6,082 bases of DNA from Ruminococcaceae bacterium UBA2806 (GCA_002351795.1 DEHG01000012.1:1-6082), one strand, 5' to 3'. Positions 1-5,793 are shown, counted from the first letter of the stretch. Program-made: numbers and translations. The notes: generated from the sequence alone by a model not told the origin.

Positions 1-23
1 TCTACCAACTGAGCTACACCAGC
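1..23 (-). tRNA. tRNA gene, 5' end only (possibly tRNA-Thr)
   Basis: Read on the minus strand, the first 23 bases give GCTGGTG (acceptor 5' strand), TA, then GCTCAGTTGGTAGA, which is the conserved D-arm start of an elongator tRNA. The gene continues leftwards out of the window, so the anticodon is not visible. The GCTGGTG acceptor strand resembles clostridial threonine tRNAs, but this identity is only a guess. A strong promoter lies 34 bases upstream, so this is likely the first gene of its transcript. Confidence 0.88.
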
Positions 24-56
24 TTATTTTCTTTCGCCGTTCCCGACGACTTCATT

Positions 57-85
57 ATAATACCACATCCGATGTCATTTGTCAA
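57..85 (-). promoter_or_regulatory. Sigma-A promoter of the tRNA gene
   Basis: On the minus strand there is a perfect -35 box TTGACA (80-85), a spacer of exactly 17 bases, and a -10 box TATTAT (57-62). The -10 box is preceded by TGG, which makes it an extended -10. Transcription would start near position 50 and give a leader of about 25 bases before the tRNA. A near-consensus promoter fits stable RNA genes. The match is seen directly; its use is inferred. Confidence 0.8.
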
Positions 86-151
86 TACCTTTTTGCAAAA
101 AAATTCATAAAAAATCATAAATAAACAAATTCATCTGATCTGAAAAAACAC

Positions 152-182
152 TTGAATAATTTCCCTGTTTCAGGCAAATAAT
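152..182 (+). promoter_or_regulatory. Weak candidate promoter for spoVAE
   Basis: TTGAATA at 152-158 could serve as a sigma-G-like TGAATA or a poor sigma-A -35 box. The CAAATAAT at 175-182 could serve as the -10 region, with a spacer of 16 bases in the sigma-G reading. spoVA genes in Bacillus are read by the forespore factor sigma-G, whose -10 consensus resembles CATACTA; here only about four of seven positions agree. The rest of the 24-219 intergenic stretch is A/T-rich, with a direct repeat AAATTCAT (101-108 and 127-134). Confidence 0.3.
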
Positions 183-208
183 AGAATTACTACAAACGCT
201 AACCGAAC

Positions 209-214
209 GGAGAG
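209..214 (+). promoter_or_regulatory. Ribosome binding site of spoVAE
   Basis: GGAGAG lies five bases before the ATG at 220, supporting that start codon. Confidence 0.7.
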
Positions 215-219
215 ATAAT

Positions 220-573
220 ATGCAATATCTTACAGCTTTTATAATCGGCGGAGCGCTTTGCGTTATCGCTCAGATACTGATAGACAAAACAAAAATGACG
301 CCCGCAAAAATACTGGTAATGTATGTAACAGCCGGTGTTGCCCTTACGGCGGTCGGACTGTATGAACCATTCGTAAGCTTTGCCGGAGCGGGTGCGACCG
401 TACCGCTTACGGGCTTCGGTTATGCGCTTGCAAAGGGCGTTGCCGAGGATGTCTCACAGCGGGGATTTCTCGGCATATTCACAGGAGGTCTCGGCGCCTG
501 TGCGTCTGGTATTGCCGCCGCAATACTCTTTTCCCTGCTCTTCACCGTCTTCAAAAAGCCAAAGGCAAAGTGA
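220..573 (+). CDS. spoVAE: Stage V sporulation protein AE (SpoVAEb type)
   Basis: This is a 117-residue integral membrane protein of the SpoVAC/SpoVAE family. In Bacillus and clostridia these proteins form, with SpoVAC and SpoVAD, the channel that loads dipicolinic acid into the forespore and releases it at germination. Visible family features are the segment IDKTKMTPAKILV (21-33) after a first hydrophobic helix (about 3-20), a second helix (about 29-47), the very conserved GAGATVPLTGFGYALAKG (56-73), and a C-terminal helix (about 84-110) ending in a lysine-rich tail. The length matches the family. The start is supported by GGAGAG five bases upstream. The gene stands alone: no spoVAC or spoVAD precedes it, and a divergent tRNA gene lies upstream. 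Its stop abuts the yitT stop with no gap. The family call is firm; the role in spore formation of this strain is inferred. Confidence 0.95.
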   Translation: MQYLTAFIIGGALCVIAQILIDKTKMTPAKILVMYVTAGVALTAVGLYEPFVSFAGAGATVPLTGFGYALAKGVAEDVSQRGFLGIFTGGLGACASGIAAAILFSLLFTVFKKPKAK

Positions 574-1446
574 CTAATTGTTCGGTCTGCGGTAGAAATT
601 GCCGCTGACCTCTTCCGATTTAACGATATTGATAAATGCGGCAGGATCAGTGTTTTTGATCTTTGCTACCAGCATCCGTATCTGATCAGAGGATACAACG
701 GAATATACCATGTTCTTCTCCCTGCCCATATAAAAGCCTACGCCCTTGAACAGAGTCGCATCATGGTTTGTGTTGTCCTTTATGACTTCATAGACCTTCT
801 GCGGCTTGTCGGTTATTATATACATAGTCTGCTTCTGATAACGCTTATAAAGCATCTGTATTATCATAGTGGAGCAGTATTGAAGTATGATAGAATACAT
901 TGCGCCGCGCCATCCGAAAAGTATTCCCGAACAGACAAGAACAACTACATTTCCGGCAAAGATATAATTCCATGCATCCTTGCCGTATTTCTCGGAAATA
1001 AAAATTGATATGAAATCTGCGCCGCCGCTTGTCGCATTGCTCAGCAGACAGATGGATATAGCCGTCCCGTTGATTATCCCGCCGAATACAGCGCAAAGCA
1101 GTATATCGCTTGTCAGATGGAAATTCGGTATTATATCCGCAAATGTCGAGGAAAGAATTATCATTATAAGGGAATATATCGTAAACCTCTTGCCGATGAA
1201 TTTAAATGCAAGAATGGCGGGAACTGCATTAAGCGGTATGTATATCGCACTCAGCGGCAGATCAATGCCTGCAAAAGCCTTCAAAGCATGCTGTCCCAGA
1301 AGCGAAATGCCAGTAAAGCCGCCCGACAGCAGTCCCGATCCGTGAAGGAAGTTATTGATCGAAAATCCATACATTGCCGCTGCAAATATTATACATACTA
1401 TATGCCAAACCTCTTTCATAACGGCTTTCATATCAATTTTCTTCAT
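574..1446 (-). CDS. yitT: YitT family membrane protein with C-terminal DUF2179 domain
   Basis: From the chosen start the protein is 290 residues, the usual YitT length. The first 200 residues hold about six hydrophobic segments (near 12-34, 64-84, 88-107, 113-135, 160-178 and 182-200). They include the family-like GLLSGGFTGISLL (38-50) and ATSGGADFIS (138-147). Residues about 206-285 form a soluble DUF2179/YitT_C domain (MYIITDKPQKVYEVI through INIVKSEEVSGNF). The biochemical function of the family is not established; a membrane transport or sensing role is often guessed. The frame stays open to an ATG at 1506, but that start lies in the inverted repeat and lacks a ribosome site. A second ATG (1455) touches the GGAAGGGG motif directly. 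The ATG at 1446 sits nine bases after that motif and is preferred. It may be read through from the ppk1-pfkA-PH operon, 154 bases upstream, or from its own unidentified promoter. Confidence 0.92.
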   Translation of the reverse strand: MKKIDMKAVMKEVWHIVCIIFAAAMYGFSINNFLHGSGLLSGGFTGISLLGQHALKAFAGIDLPLSAIYIPLNAVPAILAFKFIGKRFTIYSLIMIILSSTFADIIPNFHLTSDILLCAVFGGIINGTAISICLLSNATSGGADFISIFISEKYGKDAWNYIFAGNVVVLVCSGILFGWRGAMYSIILQYCSTMIIQMLYKRYQKQTMYIITDKPQKVYEVIKDNTNHDATLFKGVGFYMGREKNMVYSVVSSDQIRMLVAKIKNTDPAAFINIVKSEEVSGNFYRRPNN

Positions 1447-1455
1447 TTTTAACAT

Positions 1456-1463
1456 CCCCTTCC
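1456..1463 (-). promoter_or_regulatory. Ribosome binding site that fixes the yitT start
   Basis: GGAAGGGG on the minus strand ends nine bases before the ATG at 1446 and directly abuts the in-frame ATG at 1455. This spacing favours 1446 as the true start over 1455 or the distal ATG at 1506. Confidence 0.7.
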
Positions 1464-1480
1464 GGCTTGCATAAGAAAAT

Positions 1481-1581
1481 GGGAGAGGTCGATGAGGTCT
1501 GTACATAAAGTTCTCTATATAGTATTTTTTCTGTTTTTTCCCCTATAGCGACTTTTATATATGACCTCTTCGACCTCTCCC
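1481..1581. repeat. Long near-perfect inverted repeat / hairpin between the PH-domain gene and yitT
   Basis: The left arm GGGAGAGGTCGATGAGGTC (1481-1499) and the right arm GACCTCTTCGACCTCTCCC (1563-1581) are complementary over 19 bases with one mismatch. Each arm holds two GAGGTC (or GACCTC) units nine bases apart, four in all. Inside, ATAAAGT (1505-1511) can pair with ACTTTTAT (1551-1558) with one bulge. CTATATAG (1515-1522) can pair with CTATAG (1543-1548). That leaves an apical loop that is A-rich on the minus strand, so nearly the whole 101 bases could fold as one rod. In the direction of the flanking genes the last arm is followed by ATTTTCTTAT, so it could act as a terminator or attenuator. 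The five-base GAAAA at 1475-1479 and at 1582-1586 might be a target-site duplication of a small mobile element, but this is weak. Confidence 0.85.
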
Positions 1582-1600
1582 GAAAAGCATCCGACCTGTT

Positions 1601-2071
1601 TTAAAAAATAGGATCGCTGTCAAAATCGTCATGTCCGCCGTGAATATCATCAACTATCTCGCTCTGACGCATCTTCATCCTCAGACGATCCGCTTCAACA
1701 GAACCGGACAGCGTTTCCTTGAACTCCCTGATATGCTTGATATTCTTTATCTCAAGCGTAGGAGTAGTCTTGTCATGAGCATATACTATCAGCGTACCAA
1801 GACCGAATATCTTCTGCCAAAAGCTTCTTTTTAAAGTCATATCTGTAATACGGTACAAAAGTATCTCATTCTCAGTACTGTTGAAAAGCCCCATCTCAAT
1901 GATAAGTTTTTTCTTTGTAAGAATATATTTTGTAAACGTCCACGGAATACCGAAAAAAAGCCAGCGCTTTCTTTCTCTCATTATCTCGTCAGGCCTCAGC
2001 TTTTTTGACTTTTTTGCACGACCTGCCGTTTCTTCATTTTCCGGCATATAGTTTTCATTTTCTTCCGGCAT
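1601..2071 (-). CDS. Bacterial PH-domain (YdbS-like, bPH2) protein
   Basis: This is a 156-residue protein of unknown function. Residues about 34-130 match the bacterial pleckstrin-homology fold family (DUF304/bPH2). Visible hallmarks are WTFTKYILTKKKLIIEMGLF followed by LLYRITDMTLKRSFWQKIFG, the usual R-I-x-D and 'FGLGTL' signature (89-94), then a strand and a final helix IKHIREFKETLSGSVEADRL. The N-terminal 33 residues are charged, with a short repeat (MPEENEN and MPENEE), and the C-terminal tail is Asp/His-rich (DDIHGGHDDFDSD). There is no clear membrane span, unlike YdbS proper. The start is well supported by AGGAGG about eight bases before the ATG. The gene follows pfkA after only 15 bases, so co-translation with ppk1 and pfkA is likely. 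Its partner or ligand is not predictable from sequence. Confidence 0.85.
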   Translation of the reverse strand: MPEENENYMPENEETAGRAKKSKKLRPDEIMRERKRWLFFGIPWTFTKYILTKKKLIIEMGLFNSTENEILLYRITDMTLKRSFWQKIFGLGTLIVYAHDKTTPTLEIKNIKHIREFKETLSGSVEADRLRMKMRQSEIVDDIHGGHDDFDSDPIF

Positions 2072-2086
2072 TATTCTTCCTCCTGT

Positions 2087-3166
2087 TTAGTCTCCGAATG
2101 AGATACCGATATTTTTAGCATCCTTAATAATAGGACTGTCTACCGGAACTCCCTTGAGCTTTCCTGCAACCTCTTTAAGCGGAACAGGCACAACCTCTCC
2201 GTTTACAAGGGCTGTCATATATCCGTACTTTTCATTTATGATAAGCTGAGCGCAGGCAGCACCGTAACGTGTTGTGATAAATCTGTCATATGCATCCGGG
2301 CTGCCGCCTCTCTGGAAATGACCGGGTACTGTAACTCTTGTCTCCTGACCTGTAGCCTCTTCTATCTCATGAGCGATCTTATAGGAAATCGAAGGATACA
2401 TCATATTTGCGATAGCTTCCTTCTTCTTCTTTTTCGGCAGAGCTGCGATATCCTTTGCAATTGCGCCCTCGGCAACAGCAAGAATAGAGAATGTCTTGCC
2501 ATTCTTTGTTCTTGACTTAACGGTGTCAATGACCTTATCTATATCGTAAGGAATCTCGGGGATAAGAATAACGTCTGCGCCGCCTGCGATACCTGCATGA
2601 AGCGTCAGCCAGCCTGCCTTATGTCCCATACATTCAACGATGAATACACGACCATGTGATGTAGCTGTGGTATGTATACAGTCTATAACATGAGTAGCTA
2701 TATCAACTGCGCTCTGGAAGCCGAATGTTACATCTGTTCCCCAGATATCGTTATCAATAGTCTTGGGCATGGATACAACATTGAGTCCCTCTTCCGAAAG
2801 CATATTTGCACTCTTATGAGTACCGTTTCCGCCGAGTACTACAAGGCAGTCAAGCTTCATATCGGCATAGGTCTTTTTCATTGCAGCGACCTTATCCACA
2901 TTTGTAGCCTCATCAATAACTCTCATCTCCTTGAACGGCTGACGGGATGTTCCGAGGATAGTGCCGCCCATTGTAAGGATACCCGAAAAATCCTCAGGCT
3001 GCATAAGCTTATATTCGCCGTTGATAAGTCCTCTGTAACCGTCAACTATTCCGTAGATCTCTACCTTTTTGCCGTAATGATGGTACAGTCCCTTTGCAAG
3101 ACCTCTGATCGAGGAATTAAGACCCTGGCAGTCTCCGCCGCTTGTCAATATACCTACTCTTTTCAT
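2087..3166 (-). CDS. pfkA: 6-phosphofructokinase, group III (mixed-substrate) type
   Basis: A 359-residue cytosolic PFK that phosphorylates fructose 6-phosphate at C1, the committed step of glycolysis. Motifs in order: GGDCQGLN (10-17), GTSR (72-75), the nucleotide/Mg site GGNGT (112-116), the catalytic PKTIDND (134-140, base Asp138), MGHKAG (180-185), the substrate-site PE (203-204), and PGHFQRGGSP (281-290). In E. coli numbering, position 104 is Gly, as in ATP enzymes, but position 124 is Lys (Lys135 here), as in PPi enzymes. Asp103 is replaced by Asn114. This is the group III pattern, so the donor could be ATP, PPi or both; sequence alone cannot decide. A lysine run (KKKKK, 245-249) lies in an insertion relative to E. 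coli PfkA. The start at 3166 has GAAAGGTG (3174-3181) at good spacing. It lies 33 bases after ppk1 and 15 bases before the PH-domain gene. Confidence 0.96.
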   Translation of the reverse strand: MKRVGILTSGGDCQGLNSSIRGLAKGLYHHYGKKVEIYGIVDGYRGLINGEYKLMQPEDFSGILTMGGTILGTSRQPFKEMRVIDEATNVDKVAAMKKTYADMKLDCLVVLGGNGTHKSANMLSEEGLNVVSMPKTIDNDIWGTDVTFGFQSAVDIATHVIDCIHTTATSHGRVFIVECMGHKAGWLTLHAGIAGGADVILIPEIPYDIDKVIDTVKSRTKNGKTFSILAVAEGAIAKDIAALPKKKKKEAIANMMYPSISYKIAHEIEEATGQETRVTVPGHFQRGGSPDAYDRFITTRYGAACAQLIINEKYGYMTALVNGEVVPVPLKEVAGKLKGVPVDSPIIKDAKNIGISFGD

Positions 3167-3199
3167 AAAAACACACCTTTCTATATTATATATCAGAGC

Positions 3200-5488
3200 T
3201 TATATTTTAGGCATCATGGGCTTGAAACGGTTTTCTTCAATAACGACAGTTTCCTTTGCCTGCAATGCCTTTTTTGCCATTTCCGAAAATTCCCACTGAC
3301 AGTTATGGGGCTTCTTCCCTCTTCTGTCAAGCAGCTCATAGGATGTATCGGGAAGCTGTATCCTTGTATTAAGAACATCCTTTAGCATTGTTTCAATTAT
3401 GCCGAAGCTCCTGTCAATCAGATCGGGATCCTCTATCGGGAATACCAGCTCAACACGCTTATCAAGATTTCTCTGCATCCAGTCGGCTGAACCCATATAT
3501 ATTTTCCTGTTTCCGCCGTTTTCAAAAATAAATATACGGCTATGCTCCAGAAGCTGTCCTACAATACTTCTTACAGTGATATTTTCGCTTATACCCTTTA
3601 CTCCGGGAACAAGACAGCATATTCCCCTGACAATAAGGGTTATTTTAACTCCTGCCTTTGAAGCCTCGTACAGCAGTCTGATTATCTCGGGATCAACAAG
3701 GGAATTAATCTTTGCGACAATTCCTGACGGCAGACCAGCAATAGCATTTTCCGTTTCATGCTTTATCATTTCCTCAAAGAAATCCCTCAGTCCCATCGGA
3801 GCGACCTTCATCTTATTGTATACTGGCGGGGTACTGTAGCCTGTTATTACATTGAACAGGGATGACGCATCCTCGCCGAATTCCTCATTGCAGGTAAACA
3901 TTCCGATATCGGTATAGAAACGTGCAGTGCTGTCGTTATAGTTACCTGTTCCCATATGGAGATAACGTCTTAGCCCATCCTCTTCCTTGCGGACTACAAG
4001 GACTATCTTACAGTGTGTTTTAAGTCCCTGCAAGCCGTATATAACATGGCATCCTGCCTTTTCAAGCTTTTTTGCCCATCCGATATTATTTTCCTCATCG
4101 AATCTTGCTTTAAGCTCCACAAGTACAGTGACCTGCTTACCGTTTTCTGCCGCCTTGATAAGCGCAGCAATTATCGGGGAATGACCGCTTACACGATAAA
4201 GAGTCTGTTTTATAGCAAGAACATCGGGATCCTTGGCAGCCTGATTCACAAATTTTATAACGCTGTCAAAGCTTTCATAAGGATGATGCACCATCCTGTC
4301 CTTTTCCCTGATAGCAAGGAAAACATCGTCATATCCGAAGAAATCCGAAGGCGGCTCAACGGGAACTATAGGCTTGAAGCGAAGATTGTCAAGTCCGTCA
4401 AGTCTTGCAAATTTTGACAGGAAGGTAAGATCAAGCGGACCGTTGACCTCATATATTTCCTTATCGCTTACATCAAGCATATGCACAAGAAACTCTTTCA
4501 GCGCCTGATCTCCGTGAACAGTCATTTCAAGTCTGACCGGATCGCCTCTCTGACGCTTTTTAAGCGAATGTTTTATCTCAACAAGAAGGTCGTCGGCTTC
4601 CTCGTCAATATCAAGATCGCCGTCTCTTGTGATACGGAAAGGCAGATAAGCCTTTATCTTATACAGTTCAAAAAGCTGCGGCAGCTTGTCAATTATTATA
4701 TCCTCAAGCATGACAAAGGAGCGTACACCGTCGTTTTCAACCTCGAAATATCTTGAAACGATCGACGGCACCTGAACAACTGCAAATATATCCTCGCCCT
4801 CCTTTGAAAGACGGACGGCTATATTCAGACTCTTATTCATCAGCAGCGGGAATGGTCTTGATGTATCGACCGCAAGCGGGGTAAGTATCGGGAAAATGAA
4901 TTTATCGAAATACTTATCTATCTGCTGGCGCTGACTCTTGCTAAGCTCCTCTATATTCATGAAGCGCAGCTTGTTCTTTCTCAGTGCGGGAACAAGGGAA
5001 CGGTTCATGCAGGAATACTGTTTTTTCACAAAATCATGAATTTTCTCTGTCAGCAGCTCGAATTGCTTTTCTGCGCTCATTCCCGATTCATCCGGCTTTC
5101 TGAGCTTCGGCGAATGCATCCTGTCCATAACGCCCGCTACCCTGACCATAAAGAATTCATCAAGGTTTGACGCTGTTATTGCAAGGAAATTAAGTCTTTC
5201 AAGGATAGGATTTTCCTTTTCAAAAGCCTCTTCAAGCACACGGCTGTTGAAATCCATCCAGCTCAGTTCCCTGTTATGGTACGGAAAATCAGGCGCAGAG
5301 CAAAGCTTTGTCGGCTTGAGGTGCGCCTTTGCGGCAGTCTTGGGCTTAGGCTTTTCTTCCCTGACATCCTTACTGTCCTTTTTAGGCTTGACATCCTGTT
5401 TTTTGGTTTTTACATCATCTTTTTTAGGTTTTGGTTCTTCTTTTCCAGCTTTGACATCTTCTTTTTTCTTATCGCTCACGTTGTTCAT
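3200..5488 (-). CDS. ppk1: Polyphosphate kinase 1 with lysine-rich N-terminal extension
   Basis: PPK1 reversibly transfers the terminal phosphate of ATP to growing inorganic polyphosphate, usually at the membrane periphery. Residues about 66-762 are a complete PPK1: N-terminal domain starting FPYHNRELSWMDFN (68-81), middle domain, and two phospholipase-D-like catalytic domains. His492 in GLKTHCK matches the phosphorylated His435 of E. coli, and His649 in LEHSR matches His592. HHPYESFDSV (401-410), HMGTGNYND (511-519) and GSADWMQRN (666-674) are also typical. The first 60 or so residues are an unusual Lys/Asp/Glu/Pro-rich tail. It is the first gene of an operon with pfkA. The ATG at 5488 directly touches the AGAAGG ribosome site; a GTG three codons later (5479) has nine-base spacing and may be the true start. 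The identification is firm. Confidence 0.97.
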   Translation of the reverse strand: MNNVSDKKKEDVKAGKEEPKPKKDDVKTKKQDVKPKKDSKDVREEKPKPKTAAKAHLKPTKLCSAPDFPYHNRELSWMDFNSRVLEEAFEKENPILERLNFLAITASNLDEFFMVRVAGVMDRMHSPKLRKPDESGMSAEKQFELLTEKIHDFVKKQYSCMNRSLVPALRKNKLRFMNIEELSKSQRQQIDKYFDKFIFPILTPLAVDTSRPFPLLMNKSLNIAVRLSKEGEDIFAVVQVPSIVSRYFEVENDGVRSFVMLEDIIIDKLPQLFELYKIKAYLPFRITRDGDLDIDEEADDLLVEIKHSLKKRQRGDPVRLEMTVHGDQALKEFLVHMLDVSDKEIYEVNGPLDLTFLSKFARLDGLDNLRFKPIVPVEPPSDFFGYDDVFLAIREKDRMVHHPYESFDSVIKFVNQAAKDPDVLAIKQTLYRVSGHSPIIAALIKAAENGKQVTVLVELKARFDEENNIGWAKKLEKAGCHVIYGLQGLKTHCKIVLVVRKEEDGLRRYLHMGTGNYNDSTARFYTDIGMFTCNEEFGEDASSLFNVITGYSTPPVYNKMKVAPMGLRDFFEEMIKHETENAIAGLPSGIVAKINSLVDPEIIRLLYEASKAGVKITLIVRGICCLVPGVKGISENITVRSIVGQLLEHSRIFIFENGGNRKIYMGSADWMQRNLDKRVELVFPIEDPDLIDRSFGIIETMLKDVLNTRIQLPDTSYELLDRRGKKPHNCQWEFSEMAKKALQAKETVVIEENRFKPMMPKI
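5339..5470 (-). repeat. Degenerate Lys/Asp repeats coding the PPK1 tail
   Basis: Residues 7-50 of PPK1 are built from imperfect K-K-x-D-V-K units, with DVK at 11-13, 25-27 and 32-34 and DVR at 41-43, interspersed with KPKPK-like stretches. No hydrophobic residues occur apart from the valines and one alanine, so the tail should be disordered and strongly basic. The DNA is a run of T-rich imperfect repeats (TTTTTTAGG-like) on the plus strand, prone to slippage. Confidence 0.75.
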
Positions 5489-5494
5489 CCTTCT
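5489..5494 (-). promoter_or_regulatory. Ribosome binding site of ppk1 with odd spacing
   Basis: AGAAGG on the minus strand abuts the ATG at 5488 with no spacer, which is too close for normal use. It lies nine bases before the in-frame GTG at 5479. No other ribosome site is seen upstream of the ATG, so the GTG is a credible alternative start, shortening PPK1 by three residues. Confidence 0.6.
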
Positions 5495-5517
5495 TTTATT
5501 AATATTAATACTTTCAG

Positions 5518-5530
5518 GTAACTGAGTTAC
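5518..5530. promoter_or_regulatory. Palindrome in the ppk1 leader, possible operator
   Basis: GTAACT-G-AGTTAC is a perfect inverted repeat with six-base arms around one central base. It sits about 10-20 bases downstream of the expected ppk1 transcription start, where a repressor could block the polymerase. No regulator is recognised. Confidence 0.4.
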
Positions 5531-5545
5531 TATTACTATTTTATT

Positions 5546-5574
5546 ATTATATCAAATATTTTCTACAATTTCAA
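5546..5574 (-). promoter_or_regulatory. Sigma-A promoter of the ppk1-pfkA-PH operon
   Basis: On the minus strand there is a -35 box TTGAAA (5569-5574, five of six consensus bases), a 17-base spacer, and a perfect -10 box TATAAT (5546-5551). The expected start near 5539 gives a leader of about 50 bases before ppk1. This is the only good promoter seen upstream of the three-gene operon. Confidence 0.8.
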
Positions 5575-5602
5575 GGTATTTTTGTTATTAGTTCATAGTT
5601 TT

Positions 5603-5624
5603 TAAGGGATTATTTTTTCCCTTA
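5603..5624. repeat. Small hairpin upstream of the ppk1 promoter
   Basis: TAAGGGA (5603-5609) and TCCCTTA (5618-5624) form a perfect seven-base inverted repeat around an eight-base T-rich loop. The T run is in the loop rather than after the stem, so it is not a typical terminator. It lies about 28 bases upstream of the ppk1 -35 box, a place where an activator or repressor might bind. Confidence 0.45.
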
Positions 5625-5710
5625 TCATTATGACTTTGCAGCATGGTACAAATATATAAGATGGTTTTCGTATAAAACTTATAATACCAAAACCGACTTA
5701 CTGAAAAACA

Positions 5711-5739
5711 TTTAAAATACTGTCAAAGTGGATTATAAT
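5711..5739 (+). promoter_or_regulatory. Candidate promoter of the LRR-protein gene
   Basis: A perfect TATAAT (5734-5739) lies 17 bases after TTTAAA (5711-5716), a four-of-six match to the -35 consensus. Transcription would start near 5746 and give a leader of about 60 bases. A weak -35 box together with the overlapping inverted repeat suggests regulated expression. Confidence 0.55.
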
Positions 5740-5751
5740 AGTTTTAATCCA
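5729..5751. promoter_or_regulatory. Operator-like inverted repeat over the LRR promoter
   Basis: TGGATTA (5729-5735) and TAATCCA (5745-5751) are perfect seven-base inverted arms separated by nine bases, with two further complementary pairs inside. The repeat covers the -10 box and the expected start site, the classic position for a dimeric repressor. No matching regulator gene is in the window. Confidence 0.5.
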
Positions 5752-5793
5752 TCATTAAGCAGAGGTCGTCTTAAACATTCACTTTTGAACACC

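Noticed and set aside
90..101. TTTTTGCAAAAA palindrome near the tRNA promoter.
   Set aside because: Simple A/T runs around GC; no G/C-rich stem to act as terminator, and it lies upstream of the tRNA -35 box.
607..615. GACCTCTTC matching the right arm of the inverted repeat.
   Set aside because: It codes for part of the conserved yitT C-terminus (EEVS), so it is most likely chance.
645..661. GATCA/TGATC hairpin as terminator for spoVAE.
   Set aside because: Only a five-base A/T-containing stem with the T run in the loop, inside the yitT coding region.
1447..1506. Upstream extension of yitT to the ATG at 1506.
   Set aside because: The extra 20 residues lie partly in the inverted repeat, do not resemble YitT N-termini, and have no ribosome site.
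3185..3190. Perfect TATAAT on the minus strand between ppk1 and pfkA.
   Set aside because: No -35 box at any normal spacing, and the start site would fall inside the pfkA ribosome site (3174-3181).
2672..3385. A 237-codon plus-strand open frame opposite pfkA and the end of ppk1.
   Set aside because: It lies antisense to two firm genes, has no ribosome site, is Cys/Ser/Tyr-rich with no recognisable domain, and is explained by codon bias of the real genes.
5680..5685. A second TATAAT upstream of the LRR gene.
   Set aside because: No acceptable -35 box at 16-18 bases; the downstream TTTAAA-N17-TATAAT pair is better.
5761..5768. AGAGGTCG matching the arms of the 1481-1581 inverted repeat.
   Set aside because: An eight-base match is not rare enough in 6 kb, and no inverted partner is nearby.
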